Below, piece by piece: positions 21,548-36,399 of a stretch of 64,000 nt of DNA. The position numbers were made by a program, and so were the translations under genes. The notes beneath the pieces are model-generated. The model made no database searches, was not told where the DNA came from, and saw only the letters and a program-made list of their open reading frames with translations. This DNA comes from Ecdyonurus torrentis. Its lineage: Eukaryota; Arthropoda; Insecta; Ephemeroptera; Heptageniidae. The stretch spans positions 34,750,027 through 34,814,026 of the forward strand of contig OX439129.1 of NCBI GenBank assembly GCA_949318235.1, in the 5' to 3' direction. The first letter of the stretch is position 1. Each line of letters opens with the position of its first letter.

Positions 21548-22811
21548 TACGATTTGATGACAAACAACAAAATACTTTTTATAAAACTTCCCTCTGTATA
21601 TATAACCAGCTCATTTAGAGTTTTAATTAATCTAGGGGTAAAAAAAAAAATAATAATAAACCATTATTATTATTATAATATATACAATGAAAACCATCAT
21701 AAAAATGATAAAATGTAATTTATAATTTTAATAGTAATTATAATAATAACAATTTATGCATTTTAATAATTACTCGTAATTTTGTAACGTTATATTATGG
21801 TACTTCTCCCTCCTCCCCCTAACCTAACTTCCTCCCTGTAATAATGGTGCGTGTGTATAATATTTGTATTTATATAGGTACCTTATTACCATGAAACGAT
21901 ATTTGCATCAATAAAAAGTATTAATTGTCATGAACCAGGGCTAACAAGTGAATGAAATGTTGTAAAGAGAAACAGATTGCGCTATAATAATAAATTTAAA
22001 AAAAAAAAAAACGCAGGATTGTTCGTGCTTTCCAGCTGCTATATATGAACAAAATGAAACTGATTGAATTTCTGGCAAAATTTGTTTTATGGTTTCGCAT
22101 TGTTATTTATTGCACAAACATGCTAATGACTTTGAAAACAATAAATTTATGAAAATTATTTCACATGAAATATTTTTTTGCTTTAATTAATTGAATAACA
22201 GAGGATTATTTAATTTTGCTGTGATTATACTGTATAGGTATATATTGTCGATAAATTTACATTCATGGATAGATATTGTGTTGATTTTTATATTAATTAT
22301 TTTTTTTTCTTTTAATTTTACAATTTCCCTTTTTATTCCTCTCATTAAAAAAATTGATAATGTTAGTTATAAACACACGTTTGCATATTAATCCCAATCA
22401 GAATTTTTAAATTTAGTATTTTTATTTTTTATGTATGGGATGGTCCAATCCGTCATAACATCCTAAAATAGCGATAAAAACAATAATTAATTTTAAATCC
22501 ATGGCTATAATAAAATGCAATAATGGTTAGATACTATGGAATCTCTAAAACATTTTTTTCATTAATCTGTAATTAATGATCCTAAATCAGTCAAGAAAAG
22601 AAGGAGAAGCATTTTCATCGATTAAAAGTTTTATTAAACTGTTTTTATCCGATCTTAACTTCTCTAAAATAAAAAGAAAATGAGAGGTAATTATTATTAT
22701 TATTATTTAAATATTATATCTGAAATGTGAGGAATTGCAAATTTTTTAAACTACATTCAGTAAAGTTAGGAGACCATAGGAGAGTATTATTTTTTATTTT
22801 CTTTAGCTTTC

Positions 22812-22848
<37 letters not shown>

Positions 22849-25024
22849 TTTTCTTTTTCCGACACTACTATTTTAATTAATTTGAGAAATAGCTTATTTT
22901 TGTTTACTTTCTGCTCCTTATATATTTATATTAAAATATCCTATTTTGACAAGTTTAATTTTACTATCGTTATAAACTATGTAATGAAAACGCCTGTAAA
23001 GTATACGTACCGGAACACTTCTTTGTTACACAAGTTGCATAGCGGGTAAACTTTGCAGGCGCGGACGCCATTAAATTTGGCATTTTCTTTTTATACATCC
23101 TATTTTGAATTGAATTACACACAACGTCTTGTAAGTACCTATATTATTCAAAAGAACTAAAATAATCACATTTCAAATATAATTTTTATGTTGGAACATT
23201 GCAAAGAGACAAAATCATATGAAATACTAATTAGTTAAGAAATAATTTCATTTTTGGCTTGAGAAGGCTAAATAAAATTTGACAGCTAAACATACTTGCA
23301 GTTTAGTGATACCATAGTATATTATACTATGATAATACACTTCCTTAATCGAATAATACTGTAAATAAATTTATTTTAGTAAATAAACTTCTAGAAGGAT
23401 ATAAGAACTATTAGCATTAACTAATAGAAATTTGAAATGAGCATTTATAAGTTTTAAAAAATAAATATAAAAATTTGCGTAAACTCAAACAAGAGTTGTC
23501 ATCCCAGTAATGTGTTAAATTTTTGCTAAAATTATATTTGTAAATAATTTATCAAATATTGTAATTTTTTATTTTCAAATAAAAATTGTGTGCAAAAATA
23601 AAATTCATGTTTTTTTAATATTGATTGTGCGCCGGCCTGTGGTTTTTTTAATGTGTCTCAAATCAGTTTATATTTTTATTTAATACATGAATTAGTGTGT
23701 TTTTTTATGTATATATTATACATATTTTTTGTTTGACATTGACAATATTTTTTTTTAAATAAATAATAATAAAAAAAAAATCTCATCAGTGTGTAAAACA
23801 AGTTTTTTTTTTTTTTTTTTTTTTTTTTTTGTATTATTATTTATTTTTTTATTTGATCATTGCCGAATGGAAATGCGTAAATAATATAACACGGATTAAC
23901 AAAATCAAGTTTCAGATTGGAAATCACGCGCAGTAATAAAAATATATGTTTGTGGTTTTCACTCCAGAGGCTCGGGCACATAACCATTTTAATGCGTTTT
24001 GCGGTGTCAATCACTCAGAATCACTCACATCTGCGCCGCGCCGCGCCACCCGCCGCTTTTACCCCCCAATGTAGGCACGCGGTATATGTGGAGGAGGAGG
24101 AGGAAAAGGGAGGAGGTGAGGCAAAATTGCAAATTCTGTTGTTATCTGATTTCTGTTTAATCCCGATAAAAAGTTGACATGAGCTAGCTATCATTCACAC
24201 CAACTCTCAGAACTCATTTGCAACGTGTTTATTGTATTCATATTTCATGTCATCGCAATTTATTTTCATTTTTTTTTTTTTTTTTTTTTAATTCAACACT
24301 GTTGTATTACAATGTTATGTAAATTTATTTTCAAAACTTTTTTTTATTATTATTATTATTATTTATTTTTTAATTTTAGGATTGAAAATTTTATTTAATA
24401 CTTTTATGTATTATATTATATTTATATATTTTTTTTAATAAATTAATACAGAAAAAACATTTTCACACACTTGTATAATTATTAAATATAAATATAAAAG
24501 TTAATGACGTTTGATTCATGAATATATATTGATAAATAAAACAAATGTTGTGTTTTTCCGATTGTGGGAGAGAGAGAGAGAGAGAGAGAGAATACAGTAA
24601 CAGAATATATAAATTTTTGACTTGTTTATTTTTATTGTTATTATCATAATCACAATAATAATTATATATAAAATTAATTATACTCTAATTCAAGTCGTGT
24701 GATTTTGAATACCAAATGAACGCGCAATTCTATAATTGCTTAAATTTTCAAACAGCAAATATATTATTGGAAAATAATACGATGAATTTTTGGAAGGTCA
24801 TTTTGCGCTTTTTAAATCCAAGTTTATAATTATAATATATTAATACTTAAATTATAGATAAAATTAGGCAGTGTGCTTAATTAAGTTAATTTGTTAAATT
24901 CTTTGATTTGATTTTTAAAAAAATCAGAAAAAACAGGTTCGGATCCAGGTTGAGATTTTCAAAGGGAATAAAGCCTATCCCACTACGTTGATTAGGGTTA
25001 GCAATACCTCGCATGTATGTATGT

Positions 25025-25057
<33 letters not shown>

Positions 25058-26549
25058 GTTTGGAGAGGGCGTCAGCCTGTTACTAATTCCCCTCCCCCGA
25101 AAGAGCGCCTGATAATAATTGAGAAATATATCACTAACCTATTTTATTATTATTATTATTAACCTATGTGTGTATAAAGTAATATTAATATTTTTTTAAA
25201 CATATAAACAAATAAAATAACATTTCCTATACTGTTTTTAATTAATGTTGACACCGAATATCAGCTCTCATTTAATCAATCAAAATCAACCCTCGCTATG
25301 TTCAACATGCACCCAAGGAGAAAATTTTGTCTATGGTTTCTGAGAATAAAATTCTTCATTCAGACAAAAGGAAAATATAACTCAACATTTATTTTTTTTA
25401 ATTGAAAGAAAACAAAAATGATATTTTCTTTCCAAAGTATTTTTCCTTTTCTATCTGATAACCAATATCAATGTAATAAACAAAACAGCAATTTAAATGT
25501 TGTTATTTTTACTTATATTTTTACGTCTTAAATAAATATTCCATACAAGTACAAAAGAATTTTTATATATATAAAAATTAAATTAATTACAGTAAAACTT
25601 TATTACTCTAAACAAATTCGTAGTTCAATATTATACTTTTATATATATAAATATATAACAAATTTCAATGAATATTCATAATCATATAATAAAAAAAAAA
25701 GATAGAAGAATATATTCAATCTATATCCTGTTTAAAAGTAATTATAAAACTTTTTATTATTATTATTACGCAAATTTTGTTGTAAAAAAAATATATTAAA
25801 TTTTTTGAATATATTTATTTTGAAGGCTATATAGTTTTTTATTTTAACAATATTAATGAAGTTTTAATCAGTGTATGTAAGTATAATGTAATTTTTATGA
25901 CAAAAACATTGGTTTTTGGTGTAAAAAAAAAAAAAAAAAAAAAAAAAAGTTTGGTACGGCGTCTTGCAGTCGCTTGATCTGTAGTCTCCCCACGTACGTC
26001 CGCCTTGGGAAGCAGCGATGTGTAATTACTACTTTAAGCCTACTTATAAACCTCATCGTAATTATTATATATGGGATATGTCCATATATAATTTACTTCT
26101 TTTTTTTTCCCTATTATAATATGCAAAACAGAATATAATAATTTTAACTTTGATATTAAAAAACATAATAATAATAAAAAAAAAGTGATAAATAGGCTAT
26201 ACTTCATTACCATATGAATGATATGATAATTAAAAATGACTTGATAATTTTCATAAAATTTCAATATAAATTTTTTAATTAAACTTTTTTAATATATATG
26301 TATACATTAATTGGAATTTCTTATTAAAGAATATATAATATAAAATTGATGTTTCTCATTTAAACGTAATTATGTACAGATGGTGGCAAATAAAAGGAAG
26401 GAAAAAAATAATATCTAACCCTAGCACATTTTTGTATAAATATATTGAATATAAAATTATTTTATATTTCATATTTCTTTACATACATATAAAATTTCTT
26501 CTGCTTTTATAATTTAGTAATTTTTGAATTTTAATTTTTCGATATTTCT

Positions 26550-26551
<2 letters not shown>

Positions 26552-26595
<44 letters not shown>
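26552..26595. repeat. (TA)n microsatellite
   Basis: About 22 units. Confidence 0.95.
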
Positions 26596-26597
<2 letters not shown>

Positions 26598-27148
26598 GCT
26601 AATATTTAAAATGAATGCATATTATATTTTATTTTACGTTCAGTAAAGGGGGGTGGGGATAGATTGTAGGCTGTGTAAACGCATGGTAATTATAATTAAC
26701 ATGTAATAACACGGCTACTTGCAAGCACTTCTTTGCTTTTTATAAAATTAAAATAAAAAAAAGTATATTTTTTTTTATATTGTAATGTTGTTTAAAATAA
26801 GAATAAATAAATAAACTAAAAAAAAATCTTGAAATATAGCTTTTAAAAACGTTAAATTGTGAGAAGAGGACGAAAGGAAGAGTAACGTAATATTCCTTTC
26901 CATTTTGTGTGACTCACCAAAGTAAATTATACATTGAAAAGGCTTTATAATGAAATCATTAATATGCATGAGGGGCAATATTTGGTGTAATGAAATGAAT
27001 TTATGCAGAGCTGTATGCTGAATATTTAGCATCCCATCAATATGCAAACAAGATTTAAAATAGAAAATGAAGAGTCTGTGCATGTATATTCAACTCTTTT
27101 CTCTCTCTCTCTTTCACTCACCCCCAACACCCCTCCTCCCTGCACCCC

Positions 27149-27152
<4 letters not shown>

Positions 27153-27232
<80 letters not shown>
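27153..27232. repeat. (CT)n microsatellite
   Basis: About 35 units, then one TTT interruption; preceded by a C-rich pyrimidine stretch. Confidence 0.96.
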
Positions 27233-27644
27233 CTCGATTCCACTCCTATATTTTTTTTACTCATTTCGGGATTCAGAAAAGCTTTTTTTTTCTTTTTTTT
27301 TTTCCATAATGTCGCTTTTGTGGCAGTTAATTAAAGTTGTGATTTGTGCAGATTTCATTGCGGCGGAGACGTTTTGTTCTCGCTATCTGTGTTGTCCACA
27401 GTTGCTAGCGCATTATCATACTGTCACCGCTGGCTGTCAGACTAATTTAAACTTTCTACCACGCACACTTTTGCTGCTGCTTTACGTAATGTTATTGTAT
27501 ACACATAGGTACACACATAAAATACCAACACTAACATATATACACAAAACTGCTGGGCACACGTCAAGTCTCGCGGCTTTGCTTGTCTCACAACTTGATC
27601 CCCCCCTTGTCATGTATGTATGTATACATTATAATGTAGAAAAC

Positions 27645-27684
<40 letters not shown>

Positions 27685-27820
27685 TATAAAGAAGGTCAGG
27701 GTACATTTTTATATAAAAAAAGTTAATATAGTAGTGTCTATAATATACTGACTTTCTCAAAAGCACCCTCTTCAAACCATTAGTCTCATGTATATGATGT
27801 ATAGTTAGGTATAATCGTTT

Positions 27821-27951
<131 letters not shown>

Positions 27952-28531
27952 CAAGCATGTGACATGTACATAATAGTATAGTGGGTTTTATTGAGATGTA
28001 TTTATTCTATTATTATATTATGTACTTCAGTACTAATAAATGAAGAAAAAAGATCTAGAGAGAGAGCGAGAGACAATATGTAAATTTGCAGACATTGGAA
28101 TCTCTATACTATACAGTATAGTGATGTGTTGTATACTGTTATATTCCCTTTTTATTTATTTTTTTTTTACCAAATTTGATCAAAAAGTAAAGTTTTATAT
28201 ATTTTATATCATACCATAATTCAATATACAACAGATGTTTTTTGTTTTTGATCTATATATTCGAGTTATTCTGTTTTATATATTGAAAAAGTGTGCACTT
28301 AGCAATAAAACCAAACGCTTTCAAAATATATATTTATATGTATATATATATATATCTGTTGATTTTTAAGCAAACGCCTTTTATATCAATATGCTTTGTT
28401 GTAACTTTTGTTTACTTTGCTGTTTTATATATCAAAATTTTGAATTATTCTCTTGTCATCACTGAAAAAAAAAATTACTAAATTGATTACTGCAATAGCA
28501 GTATGATGCTTTGTATAACAAGAATTGATTT

Positions 28532-28535
<4 letters not shown>

Positions 28536-28590
<55 letters not shown>
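28536..28590. repeat. (CT)n microsatellite
   Basis: About 27 units. Confidence 0.96.
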
Positions 28591-28595
<5 letters not shown>

Positions 28596-28599
28596 TCCC

Positions 28600-28914
28600 T
28601 CTATCCCAAAATATACATACGTACAACAACACACCATATATACAATACAAGAATTTATTTCATTTATTTGTGTTGTTGAACACTATAAAAATAATACAAT
28701 TCAACATATATTAATTATAAATTGTAGACTTTTATTTTTTAATTTTTACATTTTGTAAATCTCATATATTTAAATCTCTCTCACACATACATATATTACA
28801 AAAAAAATGTCATTTCTGGCATAATGTAGCAATTATTGGAACATCTGTCGACCAAATTTGAATATTATAATATGTTCATATTCAATAATTATTTTATGTC
28901 ATCATGTGAACATG

Positions 28915-28948
<34 letters not shown>

Positions 28949-31500
28949 GCAATCTTGTCAACTTTTCGAACCTTTTTTTTCTCTCTCATATTGCCATGTA
29001 AATAATATTAATGAAAATTCAAGTTATTCTTTTTACTTCAAAAAAAAAAAAAAAAAAAAAAAAGTATTCAATTAGAATTTCTGGAGTGTGATTTTGGAGG
29101 ATTTTGTTGTGACTAAAATTATACTATGCAAGCTTTTGATTAGTTATTCCCCTTTAAGTATTTTTTTTAAAGAACATCATTTTTTTTTCTAAAGAAATTT
29201 TATTTGAGAAATGAGACTAATTTAGTATAGGACTGTATAATATATAATATTAAAAAATTAAAGTTTGTTTATATGAACAAATTATAAAAATAGGCGGGCT
29301 AGATATTAATTCAGGCTTAAACCTCAACCCTTCAAAATGTTATTTTGTTTTTGAAAAGTTGAATTAATTATAATTTTATCTCCAATAAGCTAACACAAAG
29401 GAGGTTTTACTAATTTTATATCACTGAAAATAAAACCGATTGGCGATTTTAATTTGTATTTCTTAAATAAGTATCTTCAAAGACTTTTAACTTATAAAAG
29501 AAATGAAAGTTGCTCTTGATGATTTTGTCCTAAAGTATACGTACTTTTTTATTTGTGATCTCAAATCAAATATAAACGCCATTACTAATAACTTTACTAT
29601 AATAATAAATAGCTATGGAACATACAAATTTCTATATATAGGAAGATTAAAATTAAATATTTTAAGCTGTATTTCAAATATCCGCTTATGTATGTGTGTA
29701 TTTATTTTATACAAAATGTGTGAATAATAAGTTGTTAAAGTTGCATTTAATTTGTCAGATTTGTGTGAATATATATACAAAGTGTCGTCGCTGGTATATA
29801 AATATAGAGACACATTATCATTCCCTGTACCAAAATCTCTCACACAAAACTCCATACTTATAACATCAGAACAAGAATAATTTGTTCGCTAAGTCAATTA
29901 ATGTTAGAATATAAAGGATTTCACAACTTTTTAGAACAAGATAGCAAAAGGGGAAAAATATATTATATTATTATATAAATAAAGATTTTAAATTTATGCG
30001 AACTTTAAACAAAAATGAATAAATTTTGAATCAGCAATTTTCTTCCTGATTATAATTCCTCTGTTGAGATTTCCTTTTATACGTACACACATTTTTTTTT
30101 TTTCATTAATAAAGCATTTTTTTTTATATTCTAAATGTAAATGATTATTGATGAAAAGGGAGAGGAATAAAAAAAAGTTTGGAGTGTTTGATGTGGCAAG
30201 CCGCGTGGTGAAGGTCCAAAAAAAAAATAATAATAATAATAATAAAAAAAATGCTGATAATATGCTTTGTCTTTATTCGTTTCTCACTCAAAATTATATT
30301 TATTTTAAACTCACTCCAGTGTATATCACAAAAGCAAAAATCGTCATGATTGAAAATGTCACTAGTGGGAACAGCAGCGGGCAAAAAGCTTTAAAAAGAG
30401 AAAATGTATATTAATATAAAGTAAATAATATGCTTTGAACTTTCAACTATATTAATAATATAGAGAAAAAAAATGAAATGAAATATATGTTTTGACCCTT
30501 TTCCCAATCACCGCACCGATTATTTTGAATTATATATTTAAATCCCTCCACCCCATGTATATATATATACAATAATATTTGTAAATTTTTTATACATAGA
30601 TCCCTATGTAGTACTAAAATAAAATGTATAATATTCTATAACATATATACATGCTATGTGACTATTACTTTCATAATACACAATATATCAATTATATTTT
30701 TTTTCTACAACTTTTTTTTTTATTATTATTGTTATTTATATTAATAAAAAATATATATATGAGTTTGATATTTTATAAATCTAATTGTGATATTTGATAT
30801 GCATGAAGGTAACGTGATTGTTGTGTTAGTGTAATTTTGGAATAATAAAAACATCGCTTGTGCTGTATTTTCTTTTGACTTATATACAATATCTATATAT
30901 TAATATAATAATTAGAGTCATTTTATTAGACGAAATCAGGAATATGAACCTCTCATTTTAACCCAACTGTTTAACAGTAAAGTTAGCTTTTTTTCCCTAT
31001 TATATACTTCATTCATAATGCTATCTTATTAAATAAGAATGAATGAGCTTATACAAACTTACGTCATTAAGTAAGTTTAAAGAAATATTAATGTTCTATT
31101 CGTCAAGTTATTGTAAAAATATGATTATATATACGAATAATAAATATTTCCATATAAATAAAAGAAAATTTTAAGACAAAAATTATTAGCCTTAATTGAC
31201 ACTATTAAATATACTATATAGTTGAATCAACTTGTCAATATTTATCGATTTAAAATTTAAAGCTCCAAAAAATAATAATAATATTAAAAAAAAAAAAAAA
31301 AAAAAAATGACCGATTGACGTTGTCAATAAGTTTTTATATCTTTCACTACAGTAAATAAAATGTATATTAAAATAACAAAATAATTATTATTATTACTAT
31401 ATCAAATATCCATAAAATGTTGAAATAGTCACATACGTTGTTATAAAATTAAAAGTACAGCAAAAAATACTTTCCCTTGTGTCAAACACAATATATTTCA
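28600..31500. other. Non-coding AT-rich spacer
   Basis: No exon seen. Contains T-tract 28,917-28,944, A-tract 29,040-29,063, an (AAT)n patch (about 30,226-30,246) and an A-tract (about 31,287-31,306). Confidence 0.6.
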
Positions 31501-31514
31501 CAGCATTTGAATGA

Positions 31515-31515
31515 C

Positions 31516-31546
<31 letters not shown>

Positions 31547-31554
31547 AGAGAGAG
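31515..31554. repeat. (GA)n microsatellite
   Basis: About 19 units with one AA interruption. Confidence 0.95.
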
Positions 31555-31791
31555 GCAACGAGCAAAACACTAGCCTACATATACGTAAGTTGAATTTAAT
31601 TGCATGTTTTAAAAGTTTATTATTTATATATTATAAAAATATATCATATAGAAAAAAATAAAAAAATTCTAAGAATATTTTATAGACATTTTAAAGTGTT
31701 TGTGGTGTTACTTAAAACCAATAGTATTAAAAAGAAGCTTTATCATTACAATATTATGTTATACGTAATTAAAATCAAAGCAGCACGTTGG

Positions 31792-31817
31792 TCTCTCTCT
31801 CTCTCTCTCTCTCTCTC

Positions 31818-31856
<39 letters not shown>
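31792..31856. repeat. Compound (CT)n-(TA)n microsatellite
   Basis: (CT)13 followed within 5 bp by (TA)17. Confidence 0.95.
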
Positions 31857-31860
<4 letters not shown>

Positions 31861-32355
31861 AATTTTGTTGCTGAATAATAAGCTTTTCTGTTACTTTTTA
31901 GAGTTTTTAGTATTAATGCCTATTTGACTATTTATTTTCAATGAAATATATTAGAGTTTTCCTTTAATAATATAATCATACTATAATGTATGATACTTAG
32001 AATTAATTACCAATTGCAAAGCAATTTTTACTTGTAAAGAATGCCTTTGAAAGTTGGTTAATTATTATTTTGACTTACACATTGCTTTAGAAGAGTGACA
32101 ATAATTATTAATTACACTATATATATACTATATCCTATTGTACTATATACCTATAATTAATACTATATATATAATACTAATGCTATATAATTAATTATAC
32201 TAGAAATTGGCGTCATCTTGAAGAGAAAAGCTTAAAATATTATACTGGTTTTATTTTTGTATGTTTTTATTATTGTCTTCATCTTATTTTATATTATATA
32301 TAGGATGGAGACTCATAATACTGTGTATTATATAACTGATCTACATAATATAATA

Positions 32356-32492
<137 letters not shown>

Positions 32493-33556
32493 GTAAACAC
32501 ATACTTACAAATTTTCTGACATTATTGTTATTATTTTTCCAAGTTTACAGAAGTAATACATGTATTACAATATTTAATCTGATATAGCCTGATTTTCTAT
32601 ACATGGTTTTAATCATGAATTATTGAATTGCTTCTAGTTCTAAAGTTTGCAAGTAAATATTTTTGATGAAAAACCCTTTAATATTTTACTATATCTTAAA
32701 TTTGAAATCAAATTAATGATTATTGTAAAAAAAAAAAAAATAACAAATGTAGTAAACACACACACAAAAGATGTGATTAAAAAGTAAAGTTTTTGGTCTA
32801 AAATTCTCATTTCTTAAATCATATGGAGTTTATTAAATCTAACCAATTCATTAAAATGAGTAAATAAAAAAAAAAAAAAATGTTTGTAAATGTTGCATTA
32901 TCAAACTTGATTTATTTTCTATAGCTGTATAAGATATAATGTAATAAATTTATGATTATGCTAGTACTATAAAAAGGCAGTAACAAATATACACTTAACT
33001 GATATTATTGATAATAATAATAGTACTAGTCAACACGTTACACATATGGCAAACTTGGCTGGACAAATTACTGTGACGTGATACTGAATTGAATTAAAAA
33101 GAATTGAATTAATGTTACTTATTATTATAGTATATTTTAAAACCAATAAAATAATATTTAGAAAGGCCAAAACTTTTATAGAAAATTCCCCATGGTATAC
33201 TATATTTTTTAATGGAATTCTATTACTTTAAAATACATTATTTTGAGCAATATAACAGGTTGGGCAGTATTTCATTATAATACGTATATTTATTTTTTAA
33301 ATATAATATTATATATATATATTTTTCAGTGCATCATGTGGAAGCCTTTATTATCTAGAGGGAGCTTTGTATTGTTTAAAAAATTGTCAGTTTCAACTTA
33401 TTTATTTGGAAGGACTTTTTGGTTGTTACAGCACCTTGCTATATTACAATAATCAGCAAAGTCTTGTAATGAGGAACACAAAAAAAATTAAGGGGTAATG
33501 TCATTTTATATTCTTAAAAAAAAGTATAATATCCTAAGAATCGATAGATATATGAA

Positions 33557-33721
33557 CTTTTAACTTTTGAATTCATATAGTATTTTTAATTAATTTTTGA
33601 AAGTCGCGAAATGACGTCACGGGCGTTAACTTTTTCTATGCCTAAGATGCCTCCAGTGACGTCATTTTTCATTTTTAAAAAATTAATTGAAAATATACGT
33701 AATGAACTCAAAAATTAGAAA
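33557..33721. mobile_element. Palindromic MITE, copy 2
   Basis: Same arms as the element at 4612-4784 (TTTTTAATTAATTTTTGAAA). Here the inner arms are ATGACGTCAC (about 33,611) and GTGACGTCAT (about 33,656), each containing the CRE octamer TGACGTCA. Confidence 0.65.
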
Positions 33722-34726
33722 TTCTTATATCAGTCGGTTCAGGACAATGCCCTATTTTTTAATATGAAATAAAATTACCACCTAAAAGTTTTATTAGCCT
33801 TCCTCAATATTTGTTATTTACTTTCGTGTAAAAACTCTGCATATTTAGGCAGAAGTTTTCTGGATTAATTTCTATACACAATCCATGATAAACAAATGAA
33901 GGTTTTGCTTTTTTCGTGGTCATTAAGGAACTGCAATAACTATATATATTAAAAATTAAACACTTTTTGAAAGAGGTTCATTAATAAATGTATAATGAAG
34001 GCGCAAATTGATTTTAATCTTAATTAATTGGACACTAATTTTTAAAGAATACTATACAAAGTAAGAAATTCTTAATATAGCCTTAGATTACTTTAAAAAT
34101 AGCTTATAAAAATTCGAATACCTTAATAAAAGTTAGTGATAATAATTGCATACTATATATAGGATTTTTTTTATCTTCTTACTATTTCTTACTCTCTCTC
34201 TCTCTCTCTCTCTCTTCTCTTGTTCCTTCTCATTTCTTGTTTTCCCTGTTTTTATTAACTATTCTATCCTTGTTATCTTTCAACTTGCTATCTTTTCTAG
34301 CACATTTATGTCATATACAGTAATATATTTATAATAATATCTTGTTTGGGTCCAAGAGTGGATCAGACATTTGTCAGATCTTTCAATTTTATTATTATTA
34401 TATTATTATTTTATTAAGATAAATTTTCGTATATATACTTAAGCAAATTTTTTTTCAGTTCCAATTTAAAAATTAATGATATGTCGATGTGTTGATGCAT
34501 ACTACACATTCAAATTTAGTTTTTTTTTTCTTTCAATGAACTTATTATTGTTTCTTAATTAGCTATCATAGTCATTGCTAATGCTATAAAAATAGAATAT
34601 ATTGTGTTCATTTTATTTTCTATCGCTATATATTTATATTTTGTTTCACGGAACCTTTTCCGACTAATTGACACATTTGATTTAATTAATTTTGATTAAA
34701 ATTGTATTAAATATTAAAAATATATC

Positions 34727-34812
34727 TATAACAAGACCAATACTTGTTGAAACTCCTTGTTATTTTGAACTGCCTGGCCTATATATAGGTCAATAAATAT
34801 CTTATTTCATAT
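34727..34812. repeat. Dispersed repeat fragment, copy 1
   Basis: Shares ACTTGTTG-AAC, GAACTGCCTGG and GTCAATAAA-ATCTTATT with 43,478-43,560. Looks like the 3' end of a retroelement; no coding part. Confidence 0.55.
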
Positions 34813-35573
34813 TATTTATTTCTTATCAAAAGCAAAGCAAACTAAATTCACAAAATTAAATCAATAATATATGATCTCGTTATTGACGTATTAAAATAGG
34901 ATAATTTTTTAATACTCCATTTAATTTAAATTTAAAGAATTTGACATGTATTGTTTATGAAATGTTAAGTTATTCATGTAGAAGTAAAAATAAATGCATA
35001 CGTTAGTTTACTTTTATGTGGGAACTAGGAAGAGATGGAGGGAGAGAGAAGGGCTATTGACTTATACTCAAAGAAGAGGTTGAACATTTTGTTAAATACA
35101 CTTTTTAATAGACCTCATCTTCCAGATAAACGTGGTAAGGTCAACAATATATTTCAAATTATTTAAATTTCTTGGACCACTAAAATATTATTGTAGTGTA
35201 TGTAAATCTTACAAGTTAATAATTAGATAAACATCATTGCAGTCAAGAATTTAATTTTAACTACAACTAAATGTTTTTAAATCGAATATAGAAACATCCC
35301 CTGTCCGCTCGTTTTGCTTTTACAAGTCAAGCGAGAGAAAGGAGAGAGAGAGAGAAATAGCGAGGGGTTACGATGAAATATCATTAGGTTAGAGAGAGGG
35401 GACATAAAAAACATTTTGTTTCTCTACTCTTACTAACAGATAGAGAGAGTGGTTGTTAATAATTTTTGTGATATTAAAATTGTAAGTTCTATACGGTTAT
35501 AGTATCAATTTTGTTGTGCTTTATGAGGATTTTATGCTACAATTTGATTGCTTAAGAGATAGATAGAGAGAGA

Positions 35574-35575
<2 letters not shown>
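34813..35575. other. Non-coding spacer
   Basis: AT-rich, with GA-rich patches around 35,040 and 35,337-35,400. No exon seen. Confidence 0.55.

Positions 35576-35579
<4 letters not shown>

Positions 35580-35651
<72 letters not shown>
35580..35651. repeat. (GA)n microsatellite
   Basis: 36 units. Confidence 0.97.
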
Positions 35652-35657
<6 letters not shown>

Positions 35658-35919
35658 GGAAATCTTAAAGAAGAAAGGATTTAAATGATAATATTAATAA
35701 AAAATGAAACAAATAAAAGTTTGACAAAATCACATTTAAGACAATATTACACCTCCTCATATACAGGAAAACGAGAGGGAGAGAAAATGATAAAATATGA
35801 AATTGATTTTTAGGGGATGCTTTGCACTTTTATATATTTCGTATATGATTTTATATATTGTCCATGCTTAGGTGTTGCGCAATGAATATTATTATTATTA
35901 TTTGCTACAAGGGGGAGGC

Positions 35920-36150
35920 ATTTTGAACGGACCAAATTACAAGCTAGCGAGCAGCCCTTCAATCAGCCACCCCCATCAGCATGTTGCCATGGCAACGTAC
36001 ATAATGATCTTGTGTTGCCGCTGCCCGCGGGTCTTCTGGGACCGCGGGGTGGTCCGTCCGTGTGTGCCCGACATGTAAGCCGGCAGGCAGGGAAATTGGA
36101 GAGCAGAGAGAGCAGAGAGAGCAGAGAGAGAGAGAGAGAGAAATTGGCGA
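35920..36150. promoter_or_regulatory. GC-rich island with perfect RFX X-box
   Basis: A roughly 180-bp block far more GC-rich than its surroundings. GTTGCCATGGCAAC at 35983-35996 is a perfect palindrome matching the RFX X-box consensus GTNRCC-N(0-3)-RGYAAC. CCGCGGGTCTTCTGGGACCG and an AGAGCAG triplet repeat follow. No convincing gene is attached, so promoter, enhancer or chance are all open. Confidence 0.5.
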
Positions 36151-36399
36151 TCGTCGGATGTTGCGAGAGGAAAAATATTTTAGTAACCATGGAGATTGGT
36201 CAGACACGGTGCTAGCGTTTTTTACATAAAAAGTCGATCACCTATTGGCTATAGCAAGTCACTGGGAGTGGGCGAACATTTTTACAAGAAAAAGTGTATA
36301 TAAAAGTAGGGTGGTATATGTGAGTGTGTTTGGTATATATACATATTGTGGGAGGTTGCTTGCATGATGGCCAAGATAGAAATATCATTGCGAAAAAAA

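Larger units (their letters stand above)
20992..27040. other. Non-coding AT-rich spacer
   Basis: No coding exon recognised beyond the CENP-S 3' UTR. Contents: short inverted repeat CGCCTGTAAAGTATAC / GGTAAACTTTGCAGGCG (22,991-23,061), a (TCTG)n/(CT)n patch (about 22,812-22,848), T-tract (about 23,802-23,830), GC-rich patch with GCGCCGCGCCGCGCC (about 24,010-24,130), T-tract (about 24,270-24,290), (GA)n (about 24,567-24,591), a B-box-like GGTTCGGATCC (24,937-24,947) followed by (GTAT)n and T(27), poly(A) (25,922-25,948) joined to a GC-rich fragment (25,949-26,020), and (TA)n (26,552-26,595). Confidence 0.6.

Noticed and set aside
24930..25060. tRNA-like B box GGTTCGGATCC before a T-tract
   Set aside because: No A box at the right distance; at most a SINE fragment, too weak to call as an element.
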